Source: Candidatus Zixiibacteriota bacterium
Lineage (GTDB): Bacteria > Zixibacteria > MSB-5A5 > GN15 > FEB-12
Assembly: GCA_029860345.1 (NCBI GenBank)
Contig: JAOUBJ010000007.1
Coordinates: 124,001 to 188,000, forward strand
Direction: 5' to 3'
DNA length: 64,000 bases
Shown: positions 17,781 to 27,628 of the stretch, one piece after another
Layout of the letters: each line of letters opens with the position of its first letter
Position numbering within the stretch: the first letter of the stretch is position 1
Program-made: the position numbers and the translations under genes
Notes under the pieces: generated by a model
Told to the model about the DNA's origin: nothing
The model's database searches: none
Seen by the model: the letters and a program-made list of their open reading frames with translations, nothing else

Positions 17781-20198
17781 ATGTTCATGCGGACTTCCGT
17801 TCACATTTTGGCGGTGGTTGCGATTATTGTGATGATAGGACTGCTTGGCTGCAGCGACGACAACGGCGTGGGCCCGGCACCGTTCCCGACCCAGAGCGAG
17901 GTGTTCATTGATGAATTCGGCAACAGTGTCACATTCGAGGCGTTTCTTGGTTCTAAGCTTGACGCTGTCCAAATAGATCAAACAGGTTATCAAAGCTCAC
18001 GATCATTGATCGTCACAGTTCCCGATTCCGGTGATGCTTCGGGTAGTTATGCAGGTGGAGCTTTTACTGCCAATGTTGCTCGCGATCTGACTGATTACAA
18101 CGCTCTGACATTCTGGGCAAAAGCCAGTACCGCCGCAACATTGGACGTTGCTGGTATTGGTAACGACAACACAGGAACGTCGAAGTACACCGCCGAAGTT
18201 ACGAATCTGGCTATAACAACCGGCTGGCAGAAATACACAATTCCGATTCCTCTTTCTGAAAAGTTGGATGCCGAACAGGGTCTTTTCTATTTTGCTGAAG
18301 GCCCGGAAGGTGGCGTTGGAAACACAATCTGGTTTGACGAAGTACAATTTGCCCAGCTTTCAACAATTACCAATCCTCGTCCTGCTTTGACCAGCCGGAC
18401 TATTGATGTTGAATCAGGTGAAACCGTTGATGTTGGCAATGCCATTGTAACATTCGATGTTGACGGTACAGATATTAATGTCAGCGCCATGCCGGGATAT
18501 TTTACATTCACCTCATCGAATACCGGGGTCGTTTCTGTTGACGCCGATGGTGTCATTTCCGGTGCCGGAGTAGGTGATGCTACTTTAACTGCCACATTAG
18601 GTACCGTAGCTGCCACAGGTTCCATTACAGTCAATGTAAACACACCGCAGGCTGTTCCTTCTACAGCAGCTCCTACCCCGACGGTGGACGCTGCCGATGT
18701 GATTTCATTGTTCAGCAACGCCTACACTGACGAAACGGTTAATCTGTGGTCAACGGATTGGGATGATACCGACCTTGAGGATATCACGATCGGTTCTGAC
18801 GATATCAAGAAATACTATAATCTGTCATTTGCAGGCGTTGATTTTTCAGACCCAACAATTGACGTGTCATCAATGACCCGTTTTCACATGGATGTATGGA
18901 CACCGGTCCCGACTGATGCTCCGGCGGAGTTTACAATCAAGCTGGTCGATTTCGGCGCCGACGGTGCCTTTGGTGGGGGTGACGATCGTGAGCATGAACT
19001 TGCATTCGATGAAAACACTATGTCTTCTGAAAGCTGGGTGAGTATAGACGTTCCTCTTCTGGCCTTCTCCGGATTAACTACTAAAGGGCATCTCGCTCAG
19101 ATGATAATCTCCGGTGATCTCGGAACGGTTTACATAGACAATATTTATTTCTACGACGCCGGTCCCCAAACAGCGCCGACAGTTCCAGCACCGACACCTA
19201 CAGTTGGCGCTGCTAATGTCATCTCTCTTTTCAGCGATGCCTACACCGACGTGCCGGTTGATACCTGGTCGGCGGTCTATGATGTCGCCGATGTTGAAGA
19301 ATATGCGATCGGTTCTGATAACACGAAAAAATACAGTAACCTTCTCTTTGCAGGCATAGAGTTTCTTACTACCACGGTTGATGCTTCTGCGCTGACTCAT
19401 TTCCATATTGATGTCTGGACAGCCGATGCAACAGCTTCGCCGGCCCTGTTCAAAATCAAGCTGGTTGATCTTGGAGCCAATGGAGTCTATGGTGGTGGTG
19501 ACGATGTTGAACATGAAGTCACTTTAGATCACAACACTATGAACACCGGCATCTGGGTAAGCATAGATATTCCTCTGTCCAGTTTCAGCGGTCTAACCAC
19601 AAGAGGACAACTTGGTCAGTTGATTATTTCTGGAAATCCAAACACTGTATTCGTTGACAATATCTACTTCTATGATTCAGGTATCCCGACTATCCCGCTG
19701 GTTCCGGCACCGACACCCACACTTGATGCTGCCGATGTTGTTTCGTTGTTCAGCGATGCCTACACCGACGTGCCTGTTGATACCTGGTCGGCTGCCTGGG
19801 ACAGCGCAACAGTCGAAGACTTTATGATTGGGTCTGATGCCACCAAAAAATACAGTTACCTTCTTTTTGCCGGCATAGAGTTCAAGACTACTACGATTGA
19901 TGCTTCTGCGATGACTCATCTCTATATGAATGTATGGACACCAGATGCGACAGCTTCACCGTCAGTACTCAAAATCAAACTGGTCGATTTTGGAGCCAAT
20001 GGTGTTTGGGATGGGGGTGACGATGTCGAACATGAAATCACTTTAGATGAAAGCAGCATGAATACCAGCAGTTGGGTGACTCTTGATATACCCTTGAGTG
20101 ACTTCGTTGATTTGACAACAAAAGGACACCTGGCTCAGTTAATCATCTCAGGCGATCCAAACACCCTATATGTTGACAATATATATCTCCATAAGTGA
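17781..20198 (+). CDS. Lipoprotein with three carbohydrate-binding-like modules
   Basis: The 805-residue lipoprotein (lipobox LLGC, AAGGAGG site five bases before the ATG) has these parts in order. A galactose-binding-like domain with a DEFGNSVTFEAFLGSKLDAV start covers about 35-190. A bacterial Ig-like (Big_2 type) domain covers about 195-290 (VVSVDADGVISGAGVGDATL). Three repeats of about 165 residues follow, each with a VISLFS.AYTD start, a (T/S)HFHMDVWTP-type core and an end like LAQLIISGDPNT(V/L)YVDN. The repeat is a predicted beta-sandwich like modules attached to laminarinases in other bacteria. It has no catalytic domain, so it is probably a surface glucan-binding protein, perhaps doing the SusD/SusE/SusF job. 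First gene of the operon. Confidence 0.75.
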   Translation: MFMRTSVHILAVVAIIVMIGLLGCSDDNGVGPAPFPTQSEVFIDEFGNSVTFEAFLGSKLDAVQIDQTGYQSSRSLIVTVPDSGDASGSYAGGAFTANVARDLTDYNALTFWAKASTAATLDVAGIGNDNTGTSKYTAEVTNLAITTGWQKYTIPIPLSEKLDAEQGLFYFAEGPEGGVGNTIWFDEVQFAQLSTITNPRPALTSRTIDVESGETVDVGNAIVTFDVDGTDINVSAMPGYFTFTSSNTGVVSVDADGVISGAGVGDATLTATLGTVAATGSITVNVNTPQAVPSTAAPTPTVDAADVISLFSNAYTDETVNLWSTDWDDTDLEDITIGSDDIKKYYNLSFAGVDFSDPTIDVSSMTRFHMDVWTPVPTDAPAEFTIKLVDFGADGAFGGGDDREHELAFDENTMSSESWVSIDVPLLAFSGLTTKGHLAQMIISGDLGTVYIDNIYFYDAGPQTAPTVPAPTPTVGAANVISLFSDAYTDVPVDTWSAVYDVADVEEYAIGSDNTKKYSNLLFAGIEFLTTTVDASALTHFHIDVWTADATASPALFKIKLVDLGANGVYGGGDDVEHEVTLDHNTMNTGIWVSIDIPLSSFSGLTTRGQLGQLIISGNPNTVFVDNIYFYDSGIPTIPLVPAPTPTLDAADVVSLFSDAYTDVPVDTWSAAWDSATVEDFMIGSDATKKYSYLLFAGIEFKTTTIDASAMTHLYMNVWTPDATASPSVLKIKLVDFGANGVWDGGDDVEHEITLDESSMNTSSWVTLDIPLSDFVDLTTKGHLAQLIISGDPNTLYVDNIYLHK

Positions 20199-20235
20199 CA
20201 TGACAGGATTAGACCATAGACGGAGGTGACAATGA

Positions 20236-20316
20236 ATGAATGTACTATCGGGTCGGAATGACTCACATCCTGAAGAACGTACACTTACCGATTCGGTACT
20301 ACGTAGGATTAGGTAA
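20236..20316 (+). pseudogene. Remnant of a ROK regulator gene (first 26 codons)
   Basis: An ATG with GGAGG nine bases upstream opens a 26-codon frame ending in TAA. Its product aligns without gaps to the first 26 residues of the ROK protein at 27629 (shared E14-R15, L17, V21, R23) and more closely to the 59-codon frame at 24566 (14 of 26 identical, both starting MNVLS). It is a truncated copy of the ROK gene start, left between two array genes. Whether it is still translated is unknown; its stop is 30 bases before the next start. Confidence 0.65.
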
Positions 20317-20346
20317 TCAACGAAGTAATTGGAGAGAGAAGAAAAG

Positions 20347-23300
20347 ATGAGACACTTACAATGCGTTTTAGCCCTTTGTTTACTGCTACTCTCGAGCAAT
20401 CTCTTTGAGGCGAATGCTTCTCCTGCAGAATCATGCTGTATAGGGATCAGAGGTAATGTAGATAATTCAGTGGCCCAAGATGCTGACATTTCAGATTTAG
20501 TCTATTTGGTCGACTTTATGTTCACCGGTGGTCCCCCGCCGCCGTGTTTCGACGAAGCTGATATGGATGCTAGCGGAAGTATTGATATTTCCGACTTGGT
20601 TTACCTGGTCGACTTCATGTTCACCGGAGGTCCTCCGCCCCTCGAATGCACGTCGAGTGCTGTATTCATTGATGAATACGACGCTGGTGTAACTTATGAA
20701 GCTTTTCTCGGGTCCTATCTTGAGGCGGTTCAGGTTGATGCAGATAGTATGTATGCCGGCACTCAGGGCTTGGTAGTATCGATACCGGATGCTAACTGGG
20801 CCGGAGGGGCATTTACCGACTCTACGCCTCGTGACCTCTGGGAATACAACGCCCTTACTTTCTATGCCAAAGCAAGCGCCGAAGCAACCCTGGATGTAGC
20901 TGGCCTTGGGAATGACAATACCGGGACATCAAAATACACGGCCGAAGTAACAGGTCTCGCTCTTACTACAGAATGGCAGAAACTCATCATCCCGATCCCG
21001 GATCCTTCCAAACTAACCGCCGAGCAGGGACTGTTCTATTTTGCCGAAGGAAATGAAGGCGGTGAAGGATATCAGGTTTGGATGGATGAGATTGCGTTTG
21101 AAAATCTGCCCATAACCAACCCTCGTCCCGTAATCCCAACCATCACGCTCAATGTGACACTGGGTGGCGACATCGTGATTGAAGGTGGAACTTGCACCTT
21201 TGATGTTGGCGGTGGAGTTGATGTTGAAGTTAGCACCATGATGGGCTATTTCAATTTTACGTCCTCGGATGAAGCAGTTGTTACCGTTGGTGGCGACGGT
21301 GTTATCTCCGCAGTTGGCGCCGGAACGGCAGAATTGACTGCCGAACTCGGTAATGGTGGTGCTAAGGCTGCTATTCCTGCCCTCGGTACTGTTACGGTGG
21401 TCGTCAGTCCTCCCGAACCTGAACCGTCAACACCTGCCCCGACGCCGACGGTTGCCTCTGACAGTGTTGTCTCTCTTTACAGCGAAGCCTACACTAACGA
21501 AACGGTCAATACCTGGTCGGCGGCATGGGATGATGCCGATGTTGCAACCTATATGATCGGCGCCGACAGTACGAAGAAATACACCAACCTCGTCTTTGCC
21601 GGGATAGAGTTTACGAGCCCGACCGTTGATGTTTCTGCGATGGACCATTTCCATATTGATGTCTGGACCCCGAACCCATCGGGAACTCCGAATCTGTTCA
21701 AAGTCAAACTTGTCTCCTTCGGTGCTGACGGCGCCTGGGGTGGTGGCGACGATACCGAACATGAGCTATCTTTTGACGAGAGCACAATGTCATCTGAAGC
21801 CTGGGTCGGCATAGATGTGCCTCTGGCCAGTTTCAGCGGACTGGCGGAAACCGCTCACATGGCTCAGATGGTTATTTCGACTGACCCAACAACAGCCTAC
21901 AATACCGTATACTTGGACAACATCTACTTCTACGACTCCGGCCTCCCCTCAGAGCCGGAAGTTGCAGCTCCCTCCCCGACCGTCAATCCTGACTACGTTG
22001 TGTCGCTCTATAGTGATGCCTACGCCAGTGCGACCATTGACACCTGGTCGGCTGTCTGGGATCAGGCCGATGTGTCTGATTTTGTGGTCGATGCTGATAA
22101 CTCCAAGCATTACACCAACCTTGTCTTTGCCGGCGTAGAGTTTACATCCAGTCCGGTCGATGCTTCCGCGATGACTCGCTTCCACATGGACGTCTGGACA
22201 CCGGTCCCGACCGGCGCCCCGGCTCTCTACAAAGTCAAGCTGGTCGATTTCGGCGCCGATGGTGCCTACGGCGGCGGCGACGATGTCGAACACGAGTTGT
22301 CTTTTGACGAGACCACTATGAACAGCCACGAGTGGGTTAGTATCGATATCCCACTTACCGATTTCACCAATCTGACAACGACCGGCGCTCTTGCCCAGAT
22401 GATAATCTCAGGTGATCTGGGTGAGATCTATGTCGACAATATTTACTTCTGGACGCCTCCTCCGACCGAACCGCAAGAGGCGGCCCCGACACCGACTGAG
22501 GATGCCGGCGATGTAGTGTCACTCTTGAGCGATGCTTACACCAACCATCCGGTTGATACCTGGTCGGCCGGTTGGGATCAGGCCGATGTCTCAGACTTCG
22601 TGGTCGATGCCGACAGCTCCAAGCATTACACTAACCTCGTGTTTGCCGGTGTTGAGTTCACCACGACCACGCTCGATGCATCAAGTATGGATCGGTTCCA
22701 CATGGATGTATGGACACCAAACCCGACCGGTGCTCCGGCTGTCTACAAAGTCAAACTGGTAGACTTCGGCGCCGATGGTGCCTGGGGCGGTGGTGACGAT
22801 GTTGAGCACGAGTTGTCCTTCGACGAAACCACCATGAGCAGCCACAGCTGGGTTTCCATCGATATCCCGCTCACCGACTTCACAGGTTTGGTTACAACCG
22901 GTCACCTGGCTCAGATGATAATCTCAGGTGACATGTCAGAGGTCTGGGTAGACAATATTTACGTCTACACTACCGCCGGTCCGCCGACCGAACCGACAAC
23001 ATCAGCACCGACGCCGACTCAGGATGCCGGTGATGTTTTCTCTGTATTCAGTGATACTTACACAAGCACAGAGTTTGACGTTTGGTCACCTGGCTGGGAT
23101 ATGGGCGATGTTGTTGCCTTTACCATCGCTGCTGATAATCTCAAGAAATACACCAACTGGGGTTATGTCTTGTCTGAATATTCAGTAGGCGTAACGGGCC
23201 CTCAGGATATCAGTTCTATGACTCATTTCCACATGGACGTCTGGACACCGGATGCTACCGATGGATCTTCTGAGTTTAAGATCAAACTGGTAGACTTTGG

Positions 23301-24531
23301 TGCCGATGGTAATCCCGGCGGTGGAGATGATTCTGAACATGAGTTGACTCTTGGTGATGCTACAATGAGTACCGGCAGCTGGGTAAGCCTTGATATAGCA
23401 CTGGCTGACTTTAGTGGTATGACTGGAACAGGAAACTTCGCTCAGATGATCCTCTCCGGTACATACAGTACTTTCTTCATAGATAATCTGTATTTCTACG
23501 TGACTGCTGCTACCGAACCACAAGAAGCGGCTCCGACACCTGACTACGGTTCCGGAAGTGTTGTTGCTCTGTACAGTGATGCCTACACCAACCATCCGGT
23601 CGACACCTGGTCGGCTGGTTGGGATGTGGCTGATGTAGCAGACTTTGTGGTCGATGCGGACAGCTCGAAGCAATATACCAACCTCGTCTTTGCCGGTATT
23701 GAGTTCACGACTACCACGCTTGATGCATCTTCGATGGACCGCTTCCACATGGATGTATGGACTCCTGATGCAACACCGGGCGGCCAACTGTACCGAGTCA
23801 AACTGGTTGACTTCGGTGGTGATGGCGCCTGGGGTGGTGGTGATGACGTTGAACATGAGCTGGTTTTTGATGAGACCACGATGAGCACCGGTGGCTGGGT
23901 CGGCATCGATGTCCCGCTTTCCGACTTCACCGGTCTGACAACGACCGGTCATCTGGCTCAGATGATTATCGCCAGCGATTCTCTGAGTACAGTGTTCATG
24001 GATAATGTCTACTTCTATTCGACCGCTCCGCTCAGTGCGGCTACGACGCCGACACTTCCAAGTGGCGACGTCATTTCTCTCTACAGCGACGCCTACACCG
24101 ACGTGACGGTAGATACCTGGTCGGCTGGTTGGGATGCTGCCGACGTTGCAGACGTACTGGTTGGTTCCGACAACGCGAAACTGTACACCAACCTCTCGTT
24201 TGCCGGGATAGAGTTTACATCATCCACGATTGATGCTGACTCGATGACTCACTTCCATATCGATGTCTGGACTCCCGATGCTACAGGTGCACCTGCTGTC
24301 TTCATGATCAAACTTGTTGATTTCGGTGGTGACGGTGCCTGGGGTGGTGGCGATGACGTTGAACATGAGTTGACTCTTACCGAGAGCACCATGGACAGTG
24401 GCGGCTGGGTGAGTATTGAACTTGCCCTGTCAGCTTTCACCGGTCTGGTGACTAAGGGCCATCTGGCTCAGATGATCATCTCGGGTGATCCCAATACCAT
24501 GTGGGTTGATAATGTGTATCTACACAAGTAG
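20347..24531 (+). CDS. Giant secreted protein with dockerin motifs and six binding-like modules
   Basis: The 1394-residue protein has a signal peptide ending near ANA and two dockerin-like motifs at about 40-85 (DISDLVYLVDFMFTGG twice). A galactose-binding-like domain (about 100-250), a Big_2-like domain (about 255-355) and six copies of the ~165-residue sandwich module fill the rest. The fourth copy is the most diverged (DVWSPGWDMGDVVAF). The ATG at 20347 follows GGAGAGAG; an upstream TTG in frame is not needed. No enzyme domain is present. Compared with the GH16 gene downstream it looks like the same architecture with the GH16 domain lost and the array extended. Likely role: glucan binding or display at the surface. 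Confidence 0.78.
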   Translation: MRHLQCVLALCLLLLSSNLFEANASPAESCCIGIRGNVDNSVAQDADISDLVYLVDFMFTGGPPPPCFDEADMDASGSIDISDLVYLVDFMFTGGPPPLECTSSAVFIDEYDAGVTYEAFLGSYLEAVQVDADSMYAGTQGLVVSIPDANWAGGAFTDSTPRDLWEYNALTFYAKASAEATLDVAGLGNDNTGTSKYTAEVTGLALTTEWQKLIIPIPDPSKLTAEQGLFYFAEGNEGGEGYQVWMDEIAFENLPITNPRPVIPTITLNVTLGGDIVIEGGTCTFDVGGGVDVEVSTMMGYFNFTSSDEAVVTVGGDGVISAVGAGTAELTAELGNGGAKAAIPALGTVTVVVSPPEPEPSTPAPTPTVASDSVVSLYSEAYTNETVNTWSAAWDDADVATYMIGADSTKKYTNLVFAGIEFTSPTVDVSAMDHFHIDVWTPNPSGTPNLFKVKLVSFGADGAWGGGDDTEHELSFDESTMSSEAWVGIDVPLASFSGLAETAHMAQMVISTDPTTAYNTVYLDNIYFYDSGLPSEPEVAAPSPTVNPDYVVSLYSDAYASATIDTWSAVWDQADVSDFVVDADNSKHYTNLVFAGVEFTSSPVDASAMTRFHMDVWTPVPTGAPALYKVKLVDFGADGAYGGGDDVEHELSFDETTMNSHEWVSIDIPLTDFTNLTTTGALAQMIISGDLGEIYVDNIYFWTPPPTEPQEAAPTPTEDAGDVVSLLSDAYTNHPVDTWSAGWDQADVSDFVVDADSSKHYTNLVFAGVEFTTTTLDASSMDRFHMDVWTPNPTGAPAVYKVKLVDFGADGAWGGGDDVEHELSFDETTMSSHSWVSIDIPLTDFTGLVTTGHLAQMIISGDMSEVWVDNIYVYTTAGPPTEPTTSAPTPTQDAGDVFSVFSDTYTSTEFDVWSPGWDMGDVVAFTIAADNLKKYTNWGYVLSEYSVGVTGPQDISSMTHFHMDVWTPDATDGSSEFKIKLVDFGADGNPGGGDDSEHELTLGDATMSTGSWVSLDIALADFSGMTGTGNFAQMILSGTYSTFFIDNLYFYVTAATEPQEAAPTPDYGSGSVVALYSDAYTNHPVDTWSAGWDVADVADFVVDADSSKQYTNLVFAGIEFTTTTLDASSMDRFHMDVWTPDATPGGQLYRVKLVDFGGDGAWGGGDDVEHELVFDETTMSTGGWVGIDVPLSDFTGLTTTGHLAQMIIASDSLSTVFMDNVYFYSTAPLSAATTPTLPSGDVISLYSDAYTDVTVDTWSAGWDAADVADVLVGSDNAKLYTNLSFAGIEFTSSTIDADSMTHFHIDVWTPDATGAPAVFMIKLVDFGGDGAWGGGDDVEHELTLTESTMDSGGWVSIELALSAFTGLVTKGHLAQMIISGDPNTMWVDNVYLHK

Positions 24532-24565
24532 TCTTGTGTGAATAATTAGTGAACGGAGACAATGA

Positions 24566-24745
24566 GTGAATGTACTATCGGATCGGAATAACTTAGGTTC
24601 CCAAGAACGACCTTTGGCCGATCCGGTAGTACGTCTCATCTGGCGGGAGAAGCAGGCGACTCCTGTGGACGATTCCCGGCAGGTGGGACTGTCCCGTTCT
24701 ATCGTCTCAGAGCCAACGAATAACCTTCTAAAAATGAACTTGTAA
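24566..24745 (+). CDS. Mini-ROK: 59-residue truncated regulator ORF
   Basis: A GTG with CGGAG seven bases upstream opens 59 codons with no internal stop. The product aligns without any gap to residues 1-59 of the ROK protein at 27629, with about 30 identities, including ERPLA, WREK, GLSRS and VSE of the helix-turn-helix. Many codon differences are synonymous (for example in the ERPL, RL.WREK and LSRS stretches), so it evolved as coding sequence for some time. The recognition helix is damaged (a Pro after VSE, and Asp/Ser in the first helix), so DNA binding is doubtful. Its TAA overlaps the ATG of the GH16 gene (TAATG), so it may now serve translation of that gene. Too short for ordinary gene calling. 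Confidence 0.55.
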   Translation: MNVLSDRNNLGSQERPLADPVVRLIWREKQATPVDDSRQVGLSRSIVSEPTNNLLKMNL

Positions 24746-27594
24746 TGCTTTGCCGTATCCTGAGGCTAATCTTCCTGTCGGCCTCTTTTGCGATCTTAAT
24801 GTCCAATAACGGTTATTCCAGTCCATCTGATTCATCCGGGACCTGGACGTTGGTCTGGAACGATGAATTCGGCGGTACGGCCGGAGAGTCGCCCGATGCT
24901 GGTAACTGGGGATATGATATAGGGACCGACTGGGGCAATGCGCAGCTTGAATACGACACCGACCGTCCTTCTAATGTGTCTTTGGATGGAAACGGAAATC
25001 TCGCCATTATCGCCCGTGAAGAATCCTATATGGGTCGGCAGTATACGTCGGCAAGGATAGTGACAAGGGGTCTGTATGAACCGACTTACGGCAGAGTCGA
25101 GGCTCGTATCAATCTTCCAACCGGACAGGGTATCTGGCCCGCATTCTGGATGCTCGGCAGTGACTTCACCACAGTTGGCTGGCCCCAGTGTGGCGAGATT
25201 GATATCATGGAATATCTCGGACATCAGACAAATACGGTTTATGGTACTATTCACGGTCCCGGTGCTTATGGCGGAGGTGGTGTTGGAACGTCGTATGTTT
25301 TGGAGGACGGACAGTTCGATACCGACTTTCATGTTTTCGCGGTGGAATGGGAAGAAGACGTGATCAGGTGGTATGTGGACGACGTCAATTATTATACAGT
25401 CACTCCGGACAGTCTCGGCGGCAACGAATGGGTGTTTGACCACCCGTTCTACATTATTCTGAATGTAGCAGTCGGCGGTAACTGGCCCGGACCTCCCGAT
25501 GGTTCGACGGTTTTCCCTCAGACAATGCTCGTCGATTATGTCAGAGTTTACCAAAGGGGTTCATCTGCAGAATCATGCTGTCGAGGTTTCACAGGCAATG
25601 TTGACAATTCACCGAGCGAAACAGTTGATATTACTGACCTGGTTTATATGGTCGATTATATGTTTTCAGGAGGCTCACCCCCACCTTGCATGCAAGAAGT
25701 CGATATGGACGGGAGTCCGGGGATTGACATTGGTGACCTGGTCTATCTTGTCGACTACATGTTTACCGGTGGTCCTTTGCCTCTCGAATGTCCAGCCCCG
25801 CTGGATTTTGTATTCACGGATGAATTCCACGGTACGGTATTTTATCAGGCATTCCTCGGTTCCAAACTGGACGCCGTTCAGATCGATCAGACTATTATGT
25901 ATGCAGGCACACAGGGGTTGGTAGTAACCGTTCCGGATGTTGGAGACCCATCCGGAAATTATGCCGGGGGGGCATTTACGACCTCCATAGCCTTTGACTT
26001 AACAAAGTATAACGCACTTACATTCTGGGCGAAAGCGAGTACAGCCGCAACACTGGATATCGCCGGGATCGGCAATGATAATACCGGAACATCAGAATAC
26101 ACAGTCGATGTGAATGACCTTGCACTTACGACAACATGGCAAAAATACATCATTCCCTTCCCCCTTGCCGAGAAGTTAGACAATGAGCAAGGACTTTTCT
26201 ACTTTGCCGAAGGACCGGAAAACGGTAGCGGGTATCAGATTTGGATGGATGAAATTATCTTCGAAGACCTGGCGACCATAACCAACCCGCGTCCCGCCTT
26301 GAACTCACAGACAGTTGACGTGGAATCCGGTGATACTATCTTTGTCGATTACGGTACGGCTACTTTCGACGTTGACGGCACTGATTTAGATGTGAGCTTT
26401 ATGCCGGGATATTTCAGCTTCTTATCTTCAGATGAACTTGTGGTATCGGTCGGTGTCGATGGAACTATCACAGCCGTTGGAATCGGCACTGCAACCATAA
26501 CAGCAACTCTCGGCGCCACGGCTGCTACCGGGACGATTACAGTCAATGTAAACGCACCTCCAGACGAACCGGCAACATCAGCCCCGACGCCGACAGTTGA
26601 TGCCGGCAGTGTAATCTCCCTTTTCAGTGATGCCTACACCGATGTGACCGTTGATACCTGGTCGGCTCCGTGGGACCAGGCTGATGTCGAAGATTTTATG
26701 ATCGGTCCTGATGCCACGAAGAAGTACACTAACCTTGTCTTTGCCGGTATAGAGTTTACATCTACTACGGTTGATGTCTCTGCGATGACCCATTTCCACA
26801 TGGATGTATGGACCCCGGACAACACCAATGCGCCTTCGGTGTTCAAAGTTAAGCTGGTAGACTTTGGTGCCAATGGTGTTTGGAGCGGCGGCGATGATGT
26901 TGAGCACGAAATAACCCTTAACGAATCTACTATGAACACCGGAAGCTGGGTAAGTATTGATCTTGCTTTAACAGATTTCACTAACCTGACAACCAAAGAG
27001 CATCTGGCTCAGTTACTCATCTCGGGTGATCCAAATACAGTTTATGTGGATAATATTTACTTCTATGATGCCGGTTCTCCCACAGCTCCGACAGTTGCGG
27101 CTCCGACGCCGACAGTTGGTGCTGCCGATGTTATATCCTTGTTCAGCGATGCCTACACCGATGTGCCGGTAGACACTTGGTCGGCTGTCTGGGATGTTGC
27201 CGATGTTGAGGACTATGCAATCGGTTCTGACAACACCAAGAAATACACCAACCTTGTTTACGCCGGTATAGAGTTCAAGACTACTACCGTTGATGCATCG
27301 GCCATGACTCATTTTCACATGGATTTATGGACGCCGGACCCAACTATGTCTCCAGCGGTTTTCAATATCAAGCTGGTCGACTTTGGCGCCAATGGAGTTT
27401 GGGATGGTGGTGGTGACGATGTCGAACATGAGTTGTCTCTTGACCACAATACAATGAATACCGGTAGCTGGGTTAGTATTGAACTTGCTCTGTCGGATTT
27501 CACCGGTCTGACGACCAGAGCACATTTGGCTCAGTTGATAATTTCGGGTAATCCCAATACTGTATATGTTGATAATGTCTACTTTCATAAGTAA
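24745..27594 (+). CDS. Secreted GH16 laminarinase with dockerin and two binding-like modules
   Basis: The 949-residue protein has a signal peptide ending near GYS, then a GH16 catalytic domain at about 30-270. The E-x-D-x-x-E signature is intact (Glu151, Asp153, Glu156 in GEIDIMEY), with GQGIWPAFWML and FHVFAVEW flanking it, as in beta-1,3-glucanases (laminarinases). Two dockerin-like motifs (ITDLVYMVDYMF, IGDLVYLVDYMF), the galactose-binding-like domain, a Big_2-like domain and two ~165-residue modules follow. It should cut laminarin outside the cell or on its surface. Its start codon overlaps the stop of the mini-ROK frame. The catalytic domain is highly similar to the small GH16 lipoprotein at 28855, which points to duplication. 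Confidence 0.92.
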   Translation: MLCRILRLIFLSASFAILMSNNGYSSPSDSSGTWTLVWNDEFGGTAGESPDAGNWGYDIGTDWGNAQLEYDTDRPSNVSLDGNGNLAIIAREESYMGRQYTSARIVTRGLYEPTYGRVEARINLPTGQGIWPAFWMLGSDFTTVGWPQCGEIDIMEYLGHQTNTVYGTIHGPGAYGGGGVGTSYVLEDGQFDTDFHVFAVEWEEDVIRWYVDDVNYYTVTPDSLGGNEWVFDHPFYIILNVAVGGNWPGPPDGSTVFPQTMLVDYVRVYQRGSSAESCCRGFTGNVDNSPSETVDITDLVYMVDYMFSGGSPPPCMQEVDMDGSPGIDIGDLVYLVDYMFTGGPLPLECPAPLDFVFTDEFHGTVFYQAFLGSKLDAVQIDQTIMYAGTQGLVVTVPDVGDPSGNYAGGAFTTSIAFDLTKYNALTFWAKASTAATLDIAGIGNDNTGTSEYTVDVNDLALTTTWQKYIIPFPLAEKLDNEQGLFYFAEGPENGSGYQIWMDEIIFEDLATITNPRPALNSQTVDVESGDTIFVDYGTATFDVDGTDLDVSFMPGYFSFLSSDELVVSVGVDGTITAVGIGTATITATLGATAATGTITVNVNAPPDEPATSAPTPTVDAGSVISLFSDAYTDVTVDTWSAPWDQADVEDFMIGPDATKKYTNLVFAGIEFTSTTVDVSAMTHFHMDVWTPDNTNAPSVFKVKLVDFGANGVWSGGDDVEHEITLNESTMNTGSWVSIDLALTDFTNLTTKEHLAQLLISGDPNTVYVDNIYFYDAGSPTAPTVAAPTPTVGAADVISLFSDAYTDVPVDTWSAVWDVADVEDYAIGSDNTKKYTNLVYAGIEFKTTTVDASAMTHFHMDLWTPDPTMSPAVFNIKLVDFGANGVWDGGGDDVEHELSLDHNTMNTGSWVSIELALSDFTGLTTRAHLAQLIISGNPNTVYVDNVYFHK

Positions 27595-27628
27595 TATGAT
27601 GCAGATAATTCTTGAACGGCAAAACTAA

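Noticed and set aside
20232-20302. A 9-codon leader-peptide-like frame (and its twin at 24562) inside a 61-base stem-loop with arms GTACTATCGG-type and CCGAT-type.
   Set aside because: The region is better explained as the ROK N-terminus in the frame four bases on (20236 and 24566), which aligns over its whole length to the intact ROK protein. The stem-loop appears in both truncated copies because they share ancestry; the intact gene lacks it. A secondary regulatory use is possible but not needed.
25561-25800. A cellulosome, because several proteins carry dockerin-like motifs.
   Set aside because: No cohesin or scaffoldin is visible in the window, and one dockerin-like protein is a protease. 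In this lineage such motifs are widespread on exported proteins, so complex formation is not supported.
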